Source of the DNA: Opitutaceae bacterium
GTDB lineage: Bacteria; Verrucomicrobiota; Verrucomicrobiia; Opitutales; Opitutaceae
Assembly (NCBI GenBank): GCA_028281165.1
Contig: JANQKI010000082.1
Span: 1 to 64,000, forward strand
DNA length: 64,000 bases
Direction of reading: 5' to 3'
The notes beneath the pieces were generated by a model. That model searched no databases and was not told the DNA's origin. It saw nothing but the letters and a program-made list of their open reading frames with translations. Below, piece after piece: positions 53,406 to 63,075 of this stretch (position 1 is its first letter; each line of letters begins with the position of its first letter). The position numbers and the translations under genes are program-made.

Positions 53406-54410
53406 TTGGTACACAACCACGCGCATTTCGTGGAGACGAATAAAATAGGCTTTACATCGAAAAAACTGGATTCGCCATTGTTCACTGTCGCTATTCCAAC
53501 CTACAATCCTGACGGAAAATTCCTGAGCACGGCTATAAATAGTGTTGTTAGCCAGATCAACAACCTGAATGAATTTGAAATACTGGTAATCGATGATTGT
53601 TCCGATAACTTGACGTCGCGTTTCATTTCTAACCATAAATATATTCGATATTATCGGAATGAGTCCCGTCTCGGTCTGGCGGGGAATCTCAATCGATGTG
53701 TCGAGCTTGCCAACGGAAATCTAATACACATTCTCCATCAAGATGATCATATCCTTCCCGGTTTCTATGATAAAATGCGACGAGCCTTTATGCGAAATCC
53801 CGACATTGATGCCGCATTTTGCCGTCATCACCTAATCGACGAAAAAGACGATATACTATTTGAATCGAGAAAAGAAGCCGAGTACGATGGAGTGTTAGAT
53901 TGTTTCAATCTTCGCAATTCGGAAGAGAATATCGTCCAGTTCGCATCAATAGTCGTAAGGCGGGCCACCTACCGAAAAGCCGGCCATTTTCGTCAAAACT
54001 ACCGTTATGTACTCGATTGGGATATGTGGCGACGTATTGGCCAAATTGGCAAGATCTATTACACGCCTCATTTCTTTGCATGCTACCGTCTTCATTCTAA
54101 ATCAGAAACACATCGTCTGCAAAAAGATTGCGAAGATCTCATTGAAACGCTTTCGTGGCTAAAATCATTTCCGGGCAACAAGAGATCAAGCAGGCGAAAA
54201 GCGAAAGCAAGACTGCTTATCAGATCAGTCTCCATTGCATTCCTTCTTAAGGATCAAGGTCTAATGGCGGAATCTTGGAACCGCATTTTCGTTACGGCAA
54301 AAGAAGCAGTTTTATTTCCAAGCATCTTACTCACTATATTGCGATTCATCATCAAAGCTCCTAAAGAACAGGTGATAAAAAAAGTATATCGTCATGGAGC
54401 TACATTCTAG
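53406..54410 (+). CDS. GT2 family glycosyltransferase
   Basis: Protein of up to 334 residues; no ATG exists before the conserved core, so TTG 53406 or GTG 53430 is the start. GT-A motifs: FTVAIPTYNPDGKFLSTAI, EILVIDDCSDNLTSRF, NGNLIHILHQDDHILPGFY (DDH in place of DxD) and later YRYVLDWDMWRRIGQIG. It is retained in a run of three GT2 genes. The 3' end overlaps the next gene by 17 bp. Codon use is AT-rich. Donor and acceptor unknown. Confidence 0.83.
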   Translation: MVHNHAHFVETNKIGFTSKKLDSPLFTVAIPTYNPDGKFLSTAINSVVSQINNLNEFEILVIDDCSDNLTSRFISNHKYIRYYRNESRLGLAGNLNRCVELANGNLIHILHQDDHILPGFYDKMRRAFMRNPDIDAAFCRHHLIDEKDDILFESRKEAEYDGVLDCFNLRNSEENIVQFASIVVRRATYRKAGHFRQNYRYVLDWDMWRRIGQIGKIYYTPHFFACYRLHSKSETHRLQKDCEDLIETLSWLKSFPGNKRSSRRKAKARLLIRSVSIAFLLKDQGLMAESWNRIFVTAKEAVLFPSILLTILRFIIKAPKEQVIKKVYRHGATF

Positions 54411-55455
54411 AAATACTAAAAACAGACCGCTGATTACAATCGCTCTAATCAGCCATGACCACGAAAAATTCATTGAAAGAGCGATACAAGGCGTACTCTC
54501 TCAAAACTACTTTCCGCTGGAAATAATTCTTTCCAACGATTGTTCAAATGACAACACTTATGGACTCCTAGAAAAAGCAGCTTCCACCTACTCCGGACCT
54601 CATTCCATTCGGCTGAATCGCACTTCACGGAATCTCAATGTTAGTGGTCACATGAACGAGATTTTCAAACTTGCCAAAGGAGAGATTATAGTAAGCGCTT
54701 CGGGCGACGATATTTCAAAGCCAGACCGTGTAGAAACTATTTTCAAAGCCTGGAATCACTTTGACAGAAAACCAAATTGCATCTACTCGGATTTCGAAGT
54801 CATCGATGAATTAGGTTCACGACTTCCAAACTCGCCGTATTCAAAATCTTGTGGCTCTAAAAAGCCTGAATTTATAGAGGAAAACTATTCGCTCATAGAT
54901 TTTTTAGGACCTAACAAGCCCGTAGTATTTGGTTGCTGCGCAGCCTGGAGCCGTAATCTAATTAGGCAATTCGGACCACTAGATGAAGACAATCTTCATG
55001 AAGACGAGGCATTAGCACTCAGAGCTTGCTGCCTTGGTTCCATTGTTAAAATCAACGCGCCACTTCTACAATATCGAGTACACGAAAACAACCAATGGGC
55101 TAGAAATGACTCCAAGCCGGAAACACTTCGGGAGATTGATGATAATAAAGACAACAAATGGAAAGAAATATCTAGGCGCTGCGGAATGTATACTGCCTTT
55201 CTGCACGACATCAGCGTCGCTAGGGAAAAACAGATTATCGATCACTCTACATATAGATCTGCTAAGTTCATTTGTGACGAAAAACAAAACAGCTTCAACT
55301 CATTATTACGGTTGCGCGATTCGAAAATCGCAAAAAAACCTCAAGCAGTTTGGCAAGCACTCAAATCAAACCGCAAATTTACGCTTCTTTCACTCATCCC
55401 TTGGTTTATGCTCAGAAGAATAAAACTATTTCGAAATCGTTTTTTAAACATTTGA
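54394..55455 (+). CDS. GT2 family glycosyltransferase
   Basis: Protein of 353 residues. GT-A motifs: ITIALISHDHEKFIERAIQGV, EIILSNDCSNDNTYGLLEKAA, and GEIIVSASGDDISKPDRVE (GDD replaces DxD). LDEDNLHEDEALALRACCLG carries a likely acidic catalytic base. It overlaps the previous GT2 gene by 17 bp, so the two are probably coupled. Ends with a basic tail (RRIKLFRNRFLNI) that may touch the membrane. Confidence 0.84.
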   Translation: MELHSRNTKNRPLITIALISHDHEKFIERAIQGVLSQNYFPLEIILSNDCSNDNTYGLLEKAASTYSGPHSIRLNRTSRNLNVSGHMNEIFKLAKGEIIVSASGDDISKPDRVETIFKAWNHFDRKPNCIYSDFEVIDELGSRLPNSPYSKSCGSKKPEFIEENYSLIDFLGPNKPVVFGCCAAWSRNLIRQFGPLDEDNLHEDEALALRACCLGSIVKINAPLLQYRVHENNQWARNDSKPETLREIDDNKDNKWKEISRRCGMYTAFLHDISVAREKQIIDHSTYRSAKFICDEKQNSFNSLLRLRDSKIAKKPQAVWQALKSNRKFTLLSLIPWFMLRRIKLFRNRFLNI

Positions 55456-55569
55456 AATTCCTTGTATATTAAGATAAAAATTAAAGATTGTTGCACATAT
55501 CCCAAAACATTCTTCAGACAGTATTTTTGTAATACTTTACCTGATTTCTTGAACTTTAAAGTGAGTAAT

Positions 55570-55617
55570 TTGAATACTCTTGCCTAAGCAGATCTCGAAA
55601 TAACTTCGAGTATTCAA
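55570..55617. promoter_or_regulatory. Mutually exclusive hairpins before a GT2 gene
   Basis: TTGAATACTC (55570-55579) and GAGTATTCAA (55608-55617) are a perfect 10-bp inverted repeat. A second stem, CTCGAA (55594-55599) with TTCGAG (55605-55610), uses the same GAG, so both cannot form at once. They sit in the 310-bp AT-rich gap (55456-55765) that otherwise holds no gene. Confidence 0.45.
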
Positions 55618-55765
55618 GTGAAAATCCATTTTGTAGACTATTTCTATTCTAGACTAACTGCTAAACTAGGATCCATCTTTATACATCTGAATTACTCATA
55701 TTAAGTTTGGGAAGATCGATCTAAATTGGCTAATCTTTATCCAATAGCTGCCATTGCAATCACAG

Positions 55766-56767
55766 ATGAGACCATTAGTATCTATTCTGATTCCTGCTTA
55801 TAATTCCCAAAAATGGATTAAATCGACTATCGAATCTGCTTTGGCCCAAACTTGGGCATCTGTTGAAATAATTATAGTCGATGACGGTTCACCTGACGAG
55901 ACCTACAATGTCGCCAAACGATACGAAAGCAAATCGTTAAAGGTTCATAAGCAGGAGAACGCTGGGGCGGCAGCGGCGAGAAATAAAGCTTATTCTCTTT
56001 GCCAGGGAGACTACATCCAGTGGTTGGATGCTGACGATATTCTAGAACCTGATAAAATTGAACGGCAAATGGAGGCCCTTCAAAGATATCCAGGCCAAGA
56101 TACGTTGCTTTCGTCCTGCTGGGGCTACTTCTTTTATCGCACGAAAAAAACAAATTTCGAACCCACTTCATTGTGGAAGGATCAGACTCCTACAGAATGG
56201 CTAACCAACAAGCTGGCCAAGAATCTGCAAATGCAGACCGCTACTTGGCTAGTCAGTCGAGAACTCACTGACAAGACCGGCGAATGGAACACAAAACTTA
56301 TTTCCGATGATGATGGCGAATACTTCAGCCGAATGCTTCTCCATACTAAGCATATAGTCTTTTCCAATGAGTCGAAACTGCATTATCGCGTTGCAGGATC
56401 GGGCTCTTGGGGAGTCTTGGATAATTCCGACAAGAAGCTAGAGGCTCAGCTAGAATCGATGAAGCTTCATATCGATTACCTCCTTTCTCTAGAAAATAGC
56501 AAGACAACCCGCGAGGCATGCGTCTACTATTTAAATACATGGTCAATTTATTTCTACCCACGACGTATGGATCTGATTAGGGAGCTTGAGCGAATGGCCG
56601 TAAAGCTTGGTGGATCGCTTAAAGAGCCAGCTCTCCCACGCAAATACAAATTCATTGAGCAAATTTTCGGCTGGAATGCGGCCAGGAAGGTAAGCTGTGA
56701 ACTGCGGAAGTTGCGTACGAATTTCAACATTGCCTTAGACAAAGCAATGCACCGTATTTTAGATTAA
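55766..56767 (+). CDS. GT2 family glycosyltransferase
   Basis: About 333 residues from ATG 55766 (MRPLVSILIPAYNSQKWIKST); a TTG at 55754 adds four. Classical GT-A motifs: EIIIVDDGSPDETYNVAKRYE, AGAAAARNKAYSLCQGDYIQWLDADDILEPDK (DADD). Downstream SDDDGEYFSRML may carry the base. It is the last of the GT2 genes in the 51-57 kb stretch. Donor unknown. The gap upstream carries alternative hairpins that might control it. Confidence 0.88.
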   Translation: MRPLVSILIPAYNSQKWIKSTIESALAQTWASVEIIIVDDGSPDETYNVAKRYESKSLKVHKQENAGAAAARNKAYSLCQGDYIQWLDADDILEPDKIERQMEALQRYPGQDTLLSSCWGYFFYRTKKTNFEPTSLWKDQTPTEWLTNKLAKNLQMQTATWLVSRELTDKTGEWNTKLISDDDGEYFSRMLLHTKHIVFSNESKLHYRVAGSGSWGVLDNSDKKLEAQLESMKLHIDYLLSLENSKTTREACVYYLNTWSIYFYPRRMDLIRELERMAVKLGGSLKEPALPRKYKFIEQIFGWNAARKVSCELRKLRTNFNIALDKAMHRILD

Positions 56768-56861
56768 GTTGATACTGCACAAAAGTTACCTCCAATCCAA
56801 TAGGGACATTTGCTCTCAATAATACTCAAATCGTCTGTCTAACGACCGATATTCTCCACTA

Positions 56862-57746
56862 ATGAACACCCTGATATTTAAACTAGGCGCGACAGGAGAC
56901 GTAGTCAGAACTACGTCTTTGCTTCGAAAACTTGATGGGCACGTGACGTGGATCACAGAAGAAAAGAATACTTGTTTAGTCGAGGGGCTTCATGAAAGAA
57001 TTCGCTGCCTCTCATGGCAGGATCGAAAAACCTGCTTAGACAAAAAATACGATTTGCTCATAAATCTCGAAGATTCAGTCGAGGTCGGATTTTTCGCAAG
57101 GGATGTTGAATACGAGCAGCTCTTTGGATCTTACGTTAACTCAGACGACTCTATCCGCTACACGGACGATTCTAAAGAATGGTTCGATCTAAGCCTGATA
57201 AGCAAGTATGGTCGGAAAAAAGCAGATGAACTGAAATACCAAAATAGAAAAACATATCAGGAACTCATCTTCGATGGATTGGGATGGAGGTTTTCAGGAG
57301 AGAAATACAGCCTTCCCAAAGCCACTGAGACGGGACTCAAAGGTGATGTAGCAATTTCGCCTATCGCCGGAGCTGTGTGGCCGATGAAAGCCTGGGCTCA
57401 CTACGAAGAACTGCAAAAAAGATTAGAGGCAGAGGGCTACACAGTAAATACCCTTCGAACGCGTCCAACGCTACTCGAACATCTCGCGGATGTACAAGGA
57501 CATACATGCCTGGTAAGCGGAGATAGCCTTCCCATGCATTTGGCCCTTGGAAGCGGGGTCAAATGCGTATCTATTTTCAATTGCACGAGTCCCTGGGAGA
57601 TTTATGATTATGATCTTCTAACCAAGCTTGTTTCGCCCCTCCTTAAACGGCACTTCTACCAGCGGGATTTCGATACTGCGGCAACCACAGCCGTATCTCT
57701 TGATGAAGTCTCTGACGCCGTTTTTGGCAAATTGAAGCAAAAATAG
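56862..57746 (+). CDS. GT9 family heptosyltransferase-like protein
   Basis: Protein of 294 residues, in the ADP-heptose:LPS heptosyltransferase family. It begins MNTLIFKLGATGDVVRTTSLL, the GT9 N-terminal signature (xGDxxxT). The C-terminal domain includes VAISPIAGAVWPMKAWAHYEEL and HTCLVSGDSLPMHLALGSGVKCVSIF (the GDSLPMHLA donor loop). It likely adds heptose or a related sugar; ADP-heptose genes (gmhA, hldD, hldA) lie at 22-25 kb in the same locus. It acts at the inner face of the membrane. Confidence 0.87.
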   Translation: MNTLIFKLGATGDVVRTTSLLRKLDGHVTWITEEKNTCLVEGLHERIRCLSWQDRKTCLDKKYDLLINLEDSVEVGFFARDVEYEQLFGSYVNSDDSIRYTDDSKEWFDLSLISKYGRKKADELKYQNRKTYQELIFDGLGWRFSGEKYSLPKATETGLKGDVAISPIAGAVWPMKAWAHYEELQKRLEAEGYTVNTLRTRPTLLEHLADVQGHTCLVSGDSLPMHLALGSGVKCVSIFNCTSPWEIYDYDLLTKLVSPLLKRHFYQRDFDTAATTAVSLDEVSDAVFGKLKQK

Positions 57747-57825
57747 AATAGCCGCCAATTCTCTTGTTTTGAAAGACAGACTCCAACCTTTAAAAAACAA
57801 ATTCGGATAGTCAGTTAGAAGCAGT

Positions 57826-58950
57826 ATGGAACAATCCCGAACATGCATAATTAGCATGAGAGACTTTAGGCATCTCGCAGGTCTGACTACATTCTACGAA
57901 TTCGAGGATGTAATCTCCAGCATTGACAGTGTGGATATTATTGAACTGCAAACGGCTCTAGGATTCAAATATAGAGATTGGCTTTTGCGTAGACTGATCT
58001 TTAAGCCAGGCATACAACAATTAGTCTCGAATTTCAATCCAGGATTAAAGCCGGTGTACATAGAAAAGGAATACGAGCTAATCCTATTTCTTTGCATGCA
58101 TCCATCAGATTTATTATATCTAAACGGAGTAAAGAACTGGAAAGATTCTGGTGCAGTAAAAGTATGCGTACTAGACGAATTTTACTCCGATACGTTGCAA
58201 GACTACAAATTTCTACTAAGCCTCCTGGAAAATTTTGACCATATATTCGTTTGCCTTCAAGGTAGCGTAAGAACAGTTCAAGATCACCTACAACGCCAGT
58301 GCCACTATATGCCATGCGCGGTGGACACGCTTCGCTTTACTCCATTTCCCAGTCCTCCTGATCGCTGCATTAATATCTTCAACATGGGTAATCGAATTGG
58401 ACAGCTTCACAATATCTTACTCAAATTTACTCAAGACTTAAATTGGTTCTACTACTACGATACAATCCCTGGTTTGCTGGTCCAACCAACAAATTTTCGG
58501 GAGCACAGGGATCTGATAGGCAATATTGCGAAAAGGAGCGAATTTTTTATAACATATCCGGCGAAATTAGAAAATGGGCCCGCCAAAGGACAATCAGAAG
58601 CAGGCAACCGCTACTACGAAGCCTGCGCCTCTGGGGCAATCATGATCGGAAAGGCGCCAACTGCTCCCTCCTTCAAAATCGACTTTGATTGGGATGATGC
58701 CGTAATCGAATTGCCGAGTGCGGAAGATGAGATTAAAGCCTTGCTGATTAAACTACAAGAAGATGCCGAGAGAATCGAATCAATAAGGAGAAACAATGTG
58801 GCTGGCGCGCTGCTACGCCATGATTGGTCCTATCGCTGGCAGAAATTGTTGGAGGTCATTGGCATGGATCCGCTTCCACAACTCGACAAGCGACACGCGA
58901 AATTGCATAGCTACGCAGAAATGGCGAAGGACAAGAAGATTCGAGTGTAG
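57826..58950 (+). CDS. GT-B type glycosyltransferase-like protein
   Basis: Protein of 374 residues. The C-terminal donor half resembles GT1/GT4 enzymes: INIFNMGNRIGQLHNILLKF, then GPAKGQSEAGNRYYEACASGAIMIGKAP with E-x-GN-RYYE in the donor site, then ASFKIDFDWDDAVIELPS. The N-terminal half is poorly conserved. It lies 79 bp after the GT9 gene. After its amber stop the same frame stays open for another 98 codons (see the entry at 58987). Confidence 0.75.
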   Translation: MEQSRTCIISMRDFRHLAGLTTFYEFEDVISSIDSVDIIELQTALGFKYRDWLLRRLIFKPGIQQLVSNFNPGLKPVYIEKEYELILFLCMHPSDLLYLNGVKNWKDSGAVKVCVLDEFYSDTLQDYKFLLSLLENFDHIFVCLQGSVRTVQDHLQRQCHYMPCAVDTLRFTPFPSPPDRCINIFNMGNRIGQLHNILLKFTQDLNWFYYYDTIPGLLVQPTNFREHRDLIGNIAKRSEFFITYPAKLENGPAKGQSEAGNRYYEACASGAIMIGKAPTAPSFKIDFDWDDAVIELPSAEDEIKALLIKLQEDAERIESIRRNNVAGALLRHDWSYRWQKLLEVIGMDPLPQLDKRHAKLHSYAEMAKDKKIRV

Positions 58951-58986
58951 CCTAGATTTGCAGGTTCATTCCCAACTAAGAAAAGG

Positions 58987-59244
58987 GTGAGTCACCTTTT
59001 CAAGCCATACAAAGCAAATCCGAGCAATAAGAGAAACTACTCTTTTCAGCCTGACAGCAGACGGTATCCTCAGTCCATGGATGTTGTTTATCACCGTGGA
59101 CATTTCGATACGAGAAATTATTTTGCTGGCGCTGCATACGCCGTATTTCTTCCAACTAAAGATCGTAACAGACTTCTCAACGGGACACGGACAAGTTTCG
59201 CAATAATGAATTCTTTCTTTAGCAAGAAACAACAAGTCAAGTAA
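58987..59244 (+). CDS. Small hypothetical protein
   Basis: An 85-codon frame from GTG 58987, or 55 codons from ATG 59077. Not recognised. Composition is protein-like (VVYHRGHFDTRNYFAGAAYAV). It is in the same frame as the glycosyltransferase upstream, separated only by a TAG and 12 codons, so it could be a separate small gene or an unused C-terminal extension. No good Shine-Dalgarno site supports the GTG. Confidence 0.3.
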   Translation: MSHLFKPYKANPSNKRNYSFQPDSRRYPQSMDVVYHRGHFDTRNYFAGAAYAVFLPTKDRNRLLNGTRTSFAIMNSFFSKKQQVK

Positions 59245-59283
59245 CATCTACGAATCTCTTGCTCGCCCATAGACAACAAAGGC

Positions 59284-60531
59284 ATGCATCATATGAAATC
59301 GAAACGGGTCGCCTTGCTAGGCGTTTTCGGAAAACAAAATCTCGGCAACGAATGCACACTCCAATCGCAAATAAAATATCTGAAGAACGCTCCTCTAGAT
59401 ATTCGATACTGCATCATCTGCCCAGAGCCCGAAATTGTAAGTTGCCAATATAAGGCTGCAGCTTTCCCACTCTCGCTAGCTGACGACGACGCTTCATTCG
59501 GATCGGCAGAGAGCATCTCAACATTGAAGCGCATTGCCAGAATAGGGAGAAAGATCTACCGCAACCATATCGCTGACTTCAAAAACTCCTTCAGAACACT
59601 CAAGAATATCGAAATGCTGATGATTGTGGGCACCGGTGTGCTGGAAAGCCCGGATGTATCGAATCCACGATGGCCCTTCACCCTGCTGAAATGGTGCTTG
59701 GCAGCCAAAATGAGAAATACGAGGATAAGCTTTGTCAGCATCGGATCAGGTCCAGTCGAAAACTACTTCTCCAAGGTTTTCATGAGAATCATGTTCGCTT
59801 TATCGGACTATGTCAGCTATCGAGATCGAATTTCCAAGACCTACATGAGAAATATTGAGATCGATACCCACCGTCATCCCGTATTCCCAGACCTAGCACA
59901 TGATATATATGAAACTCAAAGAGAACAAAAAGGTCACGCACTGGAGTATATCGGATTTGGGATTATGGACTATCGCGGTCCGCGCAGCTCGAATCTACAA
60001 AGCGACTCGATCTACAGGGAGTACTTGAATAAGAACATCGTCTTCATCCAATGGCTTATTGAGCGTGGATACCGGATCAAGATCATCTATGGCGATGCTC
60101 GGTACGATTCCGATGTCAGAGATGATCTGCGTCGATTAATCGTTCGAAGAGAACTCCCCGAGAACTCTATCGATTACTCTTCAGCCAGTACAGTACCACA
60201 GCTGGTCAACGAACTCGCCGAACTGGATATTGTTATATCGCCGCGGTTCCATAATCTTATTCTTAGTCTGAATCAGTTGAAACCCGTCATTTCGCTTTCC
60301 TATCATGGGAAGCACTCCTCGCTGCTCGAAAAGTTCGGCCTCTCTAGACTTACGATCAACCTGGACGACTGGGTAGTCGATCAGCTCCAAAATAAATTCA
60401 TGGAGGTTGAAAGCAACTTCGGCTCGTATCGCGAAAGGATATTAGAGACTACAAGCCGCCTTAAGCTTCTACTGGATCGGCAAAATGGCTATTTGAACGC
60501 TCTTCTTTGCCAAGCTTCCGCAGCTATCTGA
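59284..60531 (+). CDS. Polysaccharide pyruvyl transferase family protein
   Basis: Protein of 415 residues of the CsaB/PssK/WcaK family, which adds pyruvyl ketals from phosphoenolpyruvate to sugars. Signatures: VALLGVFGKQNLGNECTLQSQIKYL (N-terminal G-x-GN-GDE-like motif, here GNECT), SFVSIGSGPVENYFSKV, DYVSYRDRISKTYM and the C-terminal VISPRFHNLILSLNQLKPVISLSYHGKHSSLL. The N-terminal GDE is GNE here. ATG 59284 or 59293 is the start. It adds negative charge to the polymer. Confidence 0.86.
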   Translation: MHHMKSKRVALLGVFGKQNLGNECTLQSQIKYLKNAPLDIRYCIICPEPEIVSCQYKAAAFPLSLADDDASFGSAESISTLKRIARIGRKIYRNHIADFKNSFRTLKNIEMLMIVGTGVLESPDVSNPRWPFTLLKWCLAAKMRNTRISFVSIGSGPVENYFSKVFMRIMFALSDYVSYRDRISKTYMRNIEIDTHRHPVFPDLAHDIYETQREQKGHALEYIGFGIMDYRGPRSSNLQSDSIYREYLNKNIVFIQWLIERGYRIKIIYGDARYDSDVRDDLRRLIVRRELPENSIDYSSASTVPQLVNELAELDIVISPRFHNLILSLNQLKPVISLSYHGKHSSLLEKFGLSRLTINLDDWVVDQLQNKFMEVESNFGSYRERILETTSRLKLLLDRQNGYLNALLCQASAAI

Positions 60532-60626
60532 TGGTTGTGATTCAGATCGTATGCTCCAAACGAAGAGAGGAGATATGCTCTGTTTTATAAAATGCCTACT
60601 ATTAGTCAAATCTTGGATACAGTATA

Positions 60627-61940
60627 ATGATAAGTAACTTCGATAAATCCAACGTAGCAAACACGGCCTTGCATAACCTTGTTCCAGGAGGATCGCACAC
60701 TTACGCGAAGAGCGATGATCAGTTTCCAAAAGACATGGCTCCTATCATCTCTCATGGCCAAGGCTCTCGAGTTTGGGATATCGATGGCAACGAATATATT
60801 GAATATGGTTCAGGCATGCGATCAGTAACTTTAGGGCATGCCTTTAATAAAGTTATCGACGCAGTGAAACATGAGCTGGACCACGGCTCCAATTTCATCA
60901 GACCATCTGTTCGCGAATTAGAATGTGCGGAGAAATTCCTTAAATTCGTGCCTAAAGCTGAAATGGTGAAGTTCTGCAAGGATGGTTCCGACGCTACGAG
61001 CGGAGCCATTCGCTTGGCCAGAGCCTATACAGGACGCTGCAAGATCGCCATTTGCTCAAATCATCCCTTCTTCTCCGTAGATGACTGGTTTATCGGCAGT
61101 ACCGCCATGCCAAGGGGTATCCCACAGGAGATCAGGGATTTGACATTGAAATTTAACTACGATGATCGAGAGGATCTCGAATCGCTTTTCACCGAAAATC
61201 CCGACGAAATCGCGGCCATCATTCTGGAAGGAGAAAAATACGGTCCACCACAAGAAGGCTATTTCGATTTTCTGCGAGAGATCTGCGATCGCAATGGAAC
61301 CTTGCTAGTTCTTGATGAGATGATAACCGGTTTTCGCTGGAGCAATGGCGGCGCTCAAGAGTTTCACAACATCAGGCCTGATCTATCCACTTTTGGGAAG
61401 GCCATGGCCAACGGCTTTTCCGTATCAGCTCTAGCAGGACGCAAAGATATCATGAAACTGGGTGGAATAAAGCATGATCAAGAGAGAGTTTGGCTCCTAT
61501 CTACCACCCATGGAGCGGAAAGCCACGGGTTGGTCGCCGCTATTGCGACGATGGACTTCTACAGGGAAAATCCTGTCGTCGATACGCTTTGGAAACGTGG
61601 CGAAAGCTTGGCTAACGGTCTGAAAGCAGCGGCAGAGGAACAAGGCGTCGCCGAATTTGTGCCTATTATAGGCAGACCTTGCTGTCTCGTCTATGGCTCT
61701 CGAGACGAGCAGAAAAACCCTTCACAACAATTTCGCACCCTACTCATCCAGGAGCTTCTCAAGAGGAGCATCCTGGCTTCCTCGCTTGTCATCAGTTATT
61801 CTCATACGGAAGATGACATAGCTCAAACTATTGAAGCGTTTTCCGGAGCATTCGCCATTTACAGAAGAGCTCTGGACGAAGGAATTGGCAAATATCTGCA
61901 TGGCAGGCCAGTTCAACCCGCCATTCGGCCCTACGCCTAA
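60627..61940 (+). CDS. Class III aminotransferase, HemL-like
   Basis: PLP-dependent enzyme, 437 residues, similar to glutamate-1-semialdehyde 2,1-aminomutase. GGSHTYAKSDDQFP at the N-terminus, KDGSDATSGAIRLARAYTGR (phosphate cup), LDEMITGFRW, and the PLP Lys in TFGKAMANGFSVSALAGR are diagnostic. It is followed by three nucleotide-sugar genes, not by heme genes, so it probably aminates a keto-sugar or makes an amino-acid decoration. It starts about 95 bp after the pyruvyl transferase stop. Confidence 0.85.
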   Translation: MISNFDKSNVANTALHNLVPGGSHTYAKSDDQFPKDMAPIISHGQGSRVWDIDGNEYIEYGSGMRSVTLGHAFNKVIDAVKHELDHGSNFIRPSVRELECAEKFLKFVPKAEMVKFCKDGSDATSGAIRLARAYTGRCKIAICSNHPFFSVDDWFIGSTAMPRGIPQEIRDLTLKFNYDDREDLESLFTENPDEIAAIILEGEKYGPPQEGYFDFLREICDRNGTLLVLDEMITGFRWSNGGAQEFHNIRPDLSTFGKAMANGFSVSALAGRKDIMKLGGIKHDQERVWLLSTTHGAESHGLVAAIATMDFYRENPVVDTLWKRGESLANGLKAAAEEQGVAEFVPIIGRPCCLVYGSRDEQKNPSQQFRTLLIQELLKRSILASSLVISYSHTEDDIAQTIEAFSGAFAIYRRALDEGIGKYLHGRPVQPAIRPYA

Positions 61941-61990
61941 AGCGTACCATTTGCGGGAAAACCTAAACTGAATTCAAAAATCAACTATCT

Positions 61991-63070
61991 ATGATACGAC
62001 CCGAATTCTGGAATAGGAAGAAAGTATTCATTACCGGTCATACCGGCTTCAAAGGCAGCTGGCTATGCCACTGGCTGACGCATCTCGGAGCAGAGGTCTA
62101 CGGCTATTCTTTACCAGCTCCGTCGAATCCTAGTCTCTACGAAATAAGCGGTATTGGAAAATTAATTACATCGACTGAAGGAGATGTAAGAGATGGCAGC
62201 CAAGTACTGGATGCACTTGTCCAGTCAGATGCGGAAATCGTCGTACATATGGCAGCCCAATCCCTAGTAAGAAGGTCCTACAAGGAACCGATCGAGACAT
62301 TCACTACCAATGCCATTGGCACTGCCAATGTCCTGAATGCTATTCGCCAAACCCCTTCCGTCAAGGCGGTGGTCATTGTCACTTCGGACAAATGCTACCA
62401 AAATATAGAATGGGTTTGGGGCTATCGCGAAAATGATCGTCTGGGGGGACGCGATCCGTACAGTGCCAGCAAGGCGTGCGCGGAAATCGTCGTATCCGCA
62501 TTTCGCAATTCCTTCTTCGAGGAAAGGAAAAACGACAGCGTACCAGCAATCGCGAGTTGTCGAGCCGGAAATGTGATCGGTGGAGGAGACTGGGCCGACG
62601 ATCGTCTGATCCCAGACATACTGCGCTCTCTGCTCAAGAACGAGCCCACTCTGATTCGAAGTCCTCAAGCGACCCGCCCTTGGCAGCATGTTCTTGAGCC
62701 TTTGCATGGCTATTTAACCCTCGCGGAACGATTGTTTGAAGTAGGCCACAACTATGCGGAGGCATGGAATTTCGGCCCCGACGAGCAAAGCGAACGCACA
62801 GTCGGGTGGATCATCGATAAGATTTATGAACTCTGGTCGGTCGATTTCGACTGGGTTCGCGATCGGAATCCTGGTCCCGCCGAATGCACTTTCCTCAAAC
62901 TGGATTCCTCGAAATCCAAGGGCCGCTTGGGCTGGCGTCCCAAACTCGATCTTCCCACAGCTCTCGAATGGATTGTACAATGGACGCGCCAGTATAAAGA
63001 TGGCGCCGATATGCGCGAGATCACCCTCAGAGAGATTGAAACATACATGGCCTTAGAGCGGAAGGCATAG
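61991..63070 (+). CDS. rfbG: CDP-glucose 4,6-dehydratase
   Basis: Converts CDP-glucose to CDP-4-keto-6-deoxyglucose, 359 residues. Extended SDR fold: VFITGHTGFKGSWLCHWL (Rossmann), VVHMAAQSLVRRSYKEP, VTSDKCYQN, GRDPYSASKACAEI (Tyr-x3-Lys), and RPWQHVLEPLHGYLTLAERLF, all strongly typical of RfbG. It is the entry point to 3,6-dideoxyhexoses or branched sugars. A matching RfbF cytidylyltransferase is not in the window. It is followed five bases later by the epimerase. Confidence 0.93.
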   Translation: MIRPEFWNRKKVFITGHTGFKGSWLCHWLTHLGAEVYGYSLPAPSNPSLYEISGIGKLITSTEGDVRDGSQVLDALVQSDAEIVVHMAAQSLVRRSYKEPIETFTTNAIGTANVLNAIRQTPSVKAVVIVTSDKCYQNIEWVWGYRENDRLGGRDPYSASKACAEIVVSAFRNSFFEERKNDSVPAIASCRAGNVIGGGDWADDRLIPDILRSLLKNEPTLIRSPQATRPWQHVLEPLHGYLTLAERLFEVGHNYAEAWNFGPDEQSERTVGWIIDKIYELWSVDFDWVRDRNPGPAECTFLKLDSSKSKGRLGWRPKLDLPTALEWIVQWTRQYKDGADMREITLREIETYMALERKA

Positions 63071-63075
63071 CTGCA

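Noticed and set aside
58966-59247. 93-codon minus-strand frame
   Set aside because: It overlaps the more plausible plus-strand frame and looks like an antisense shadow.
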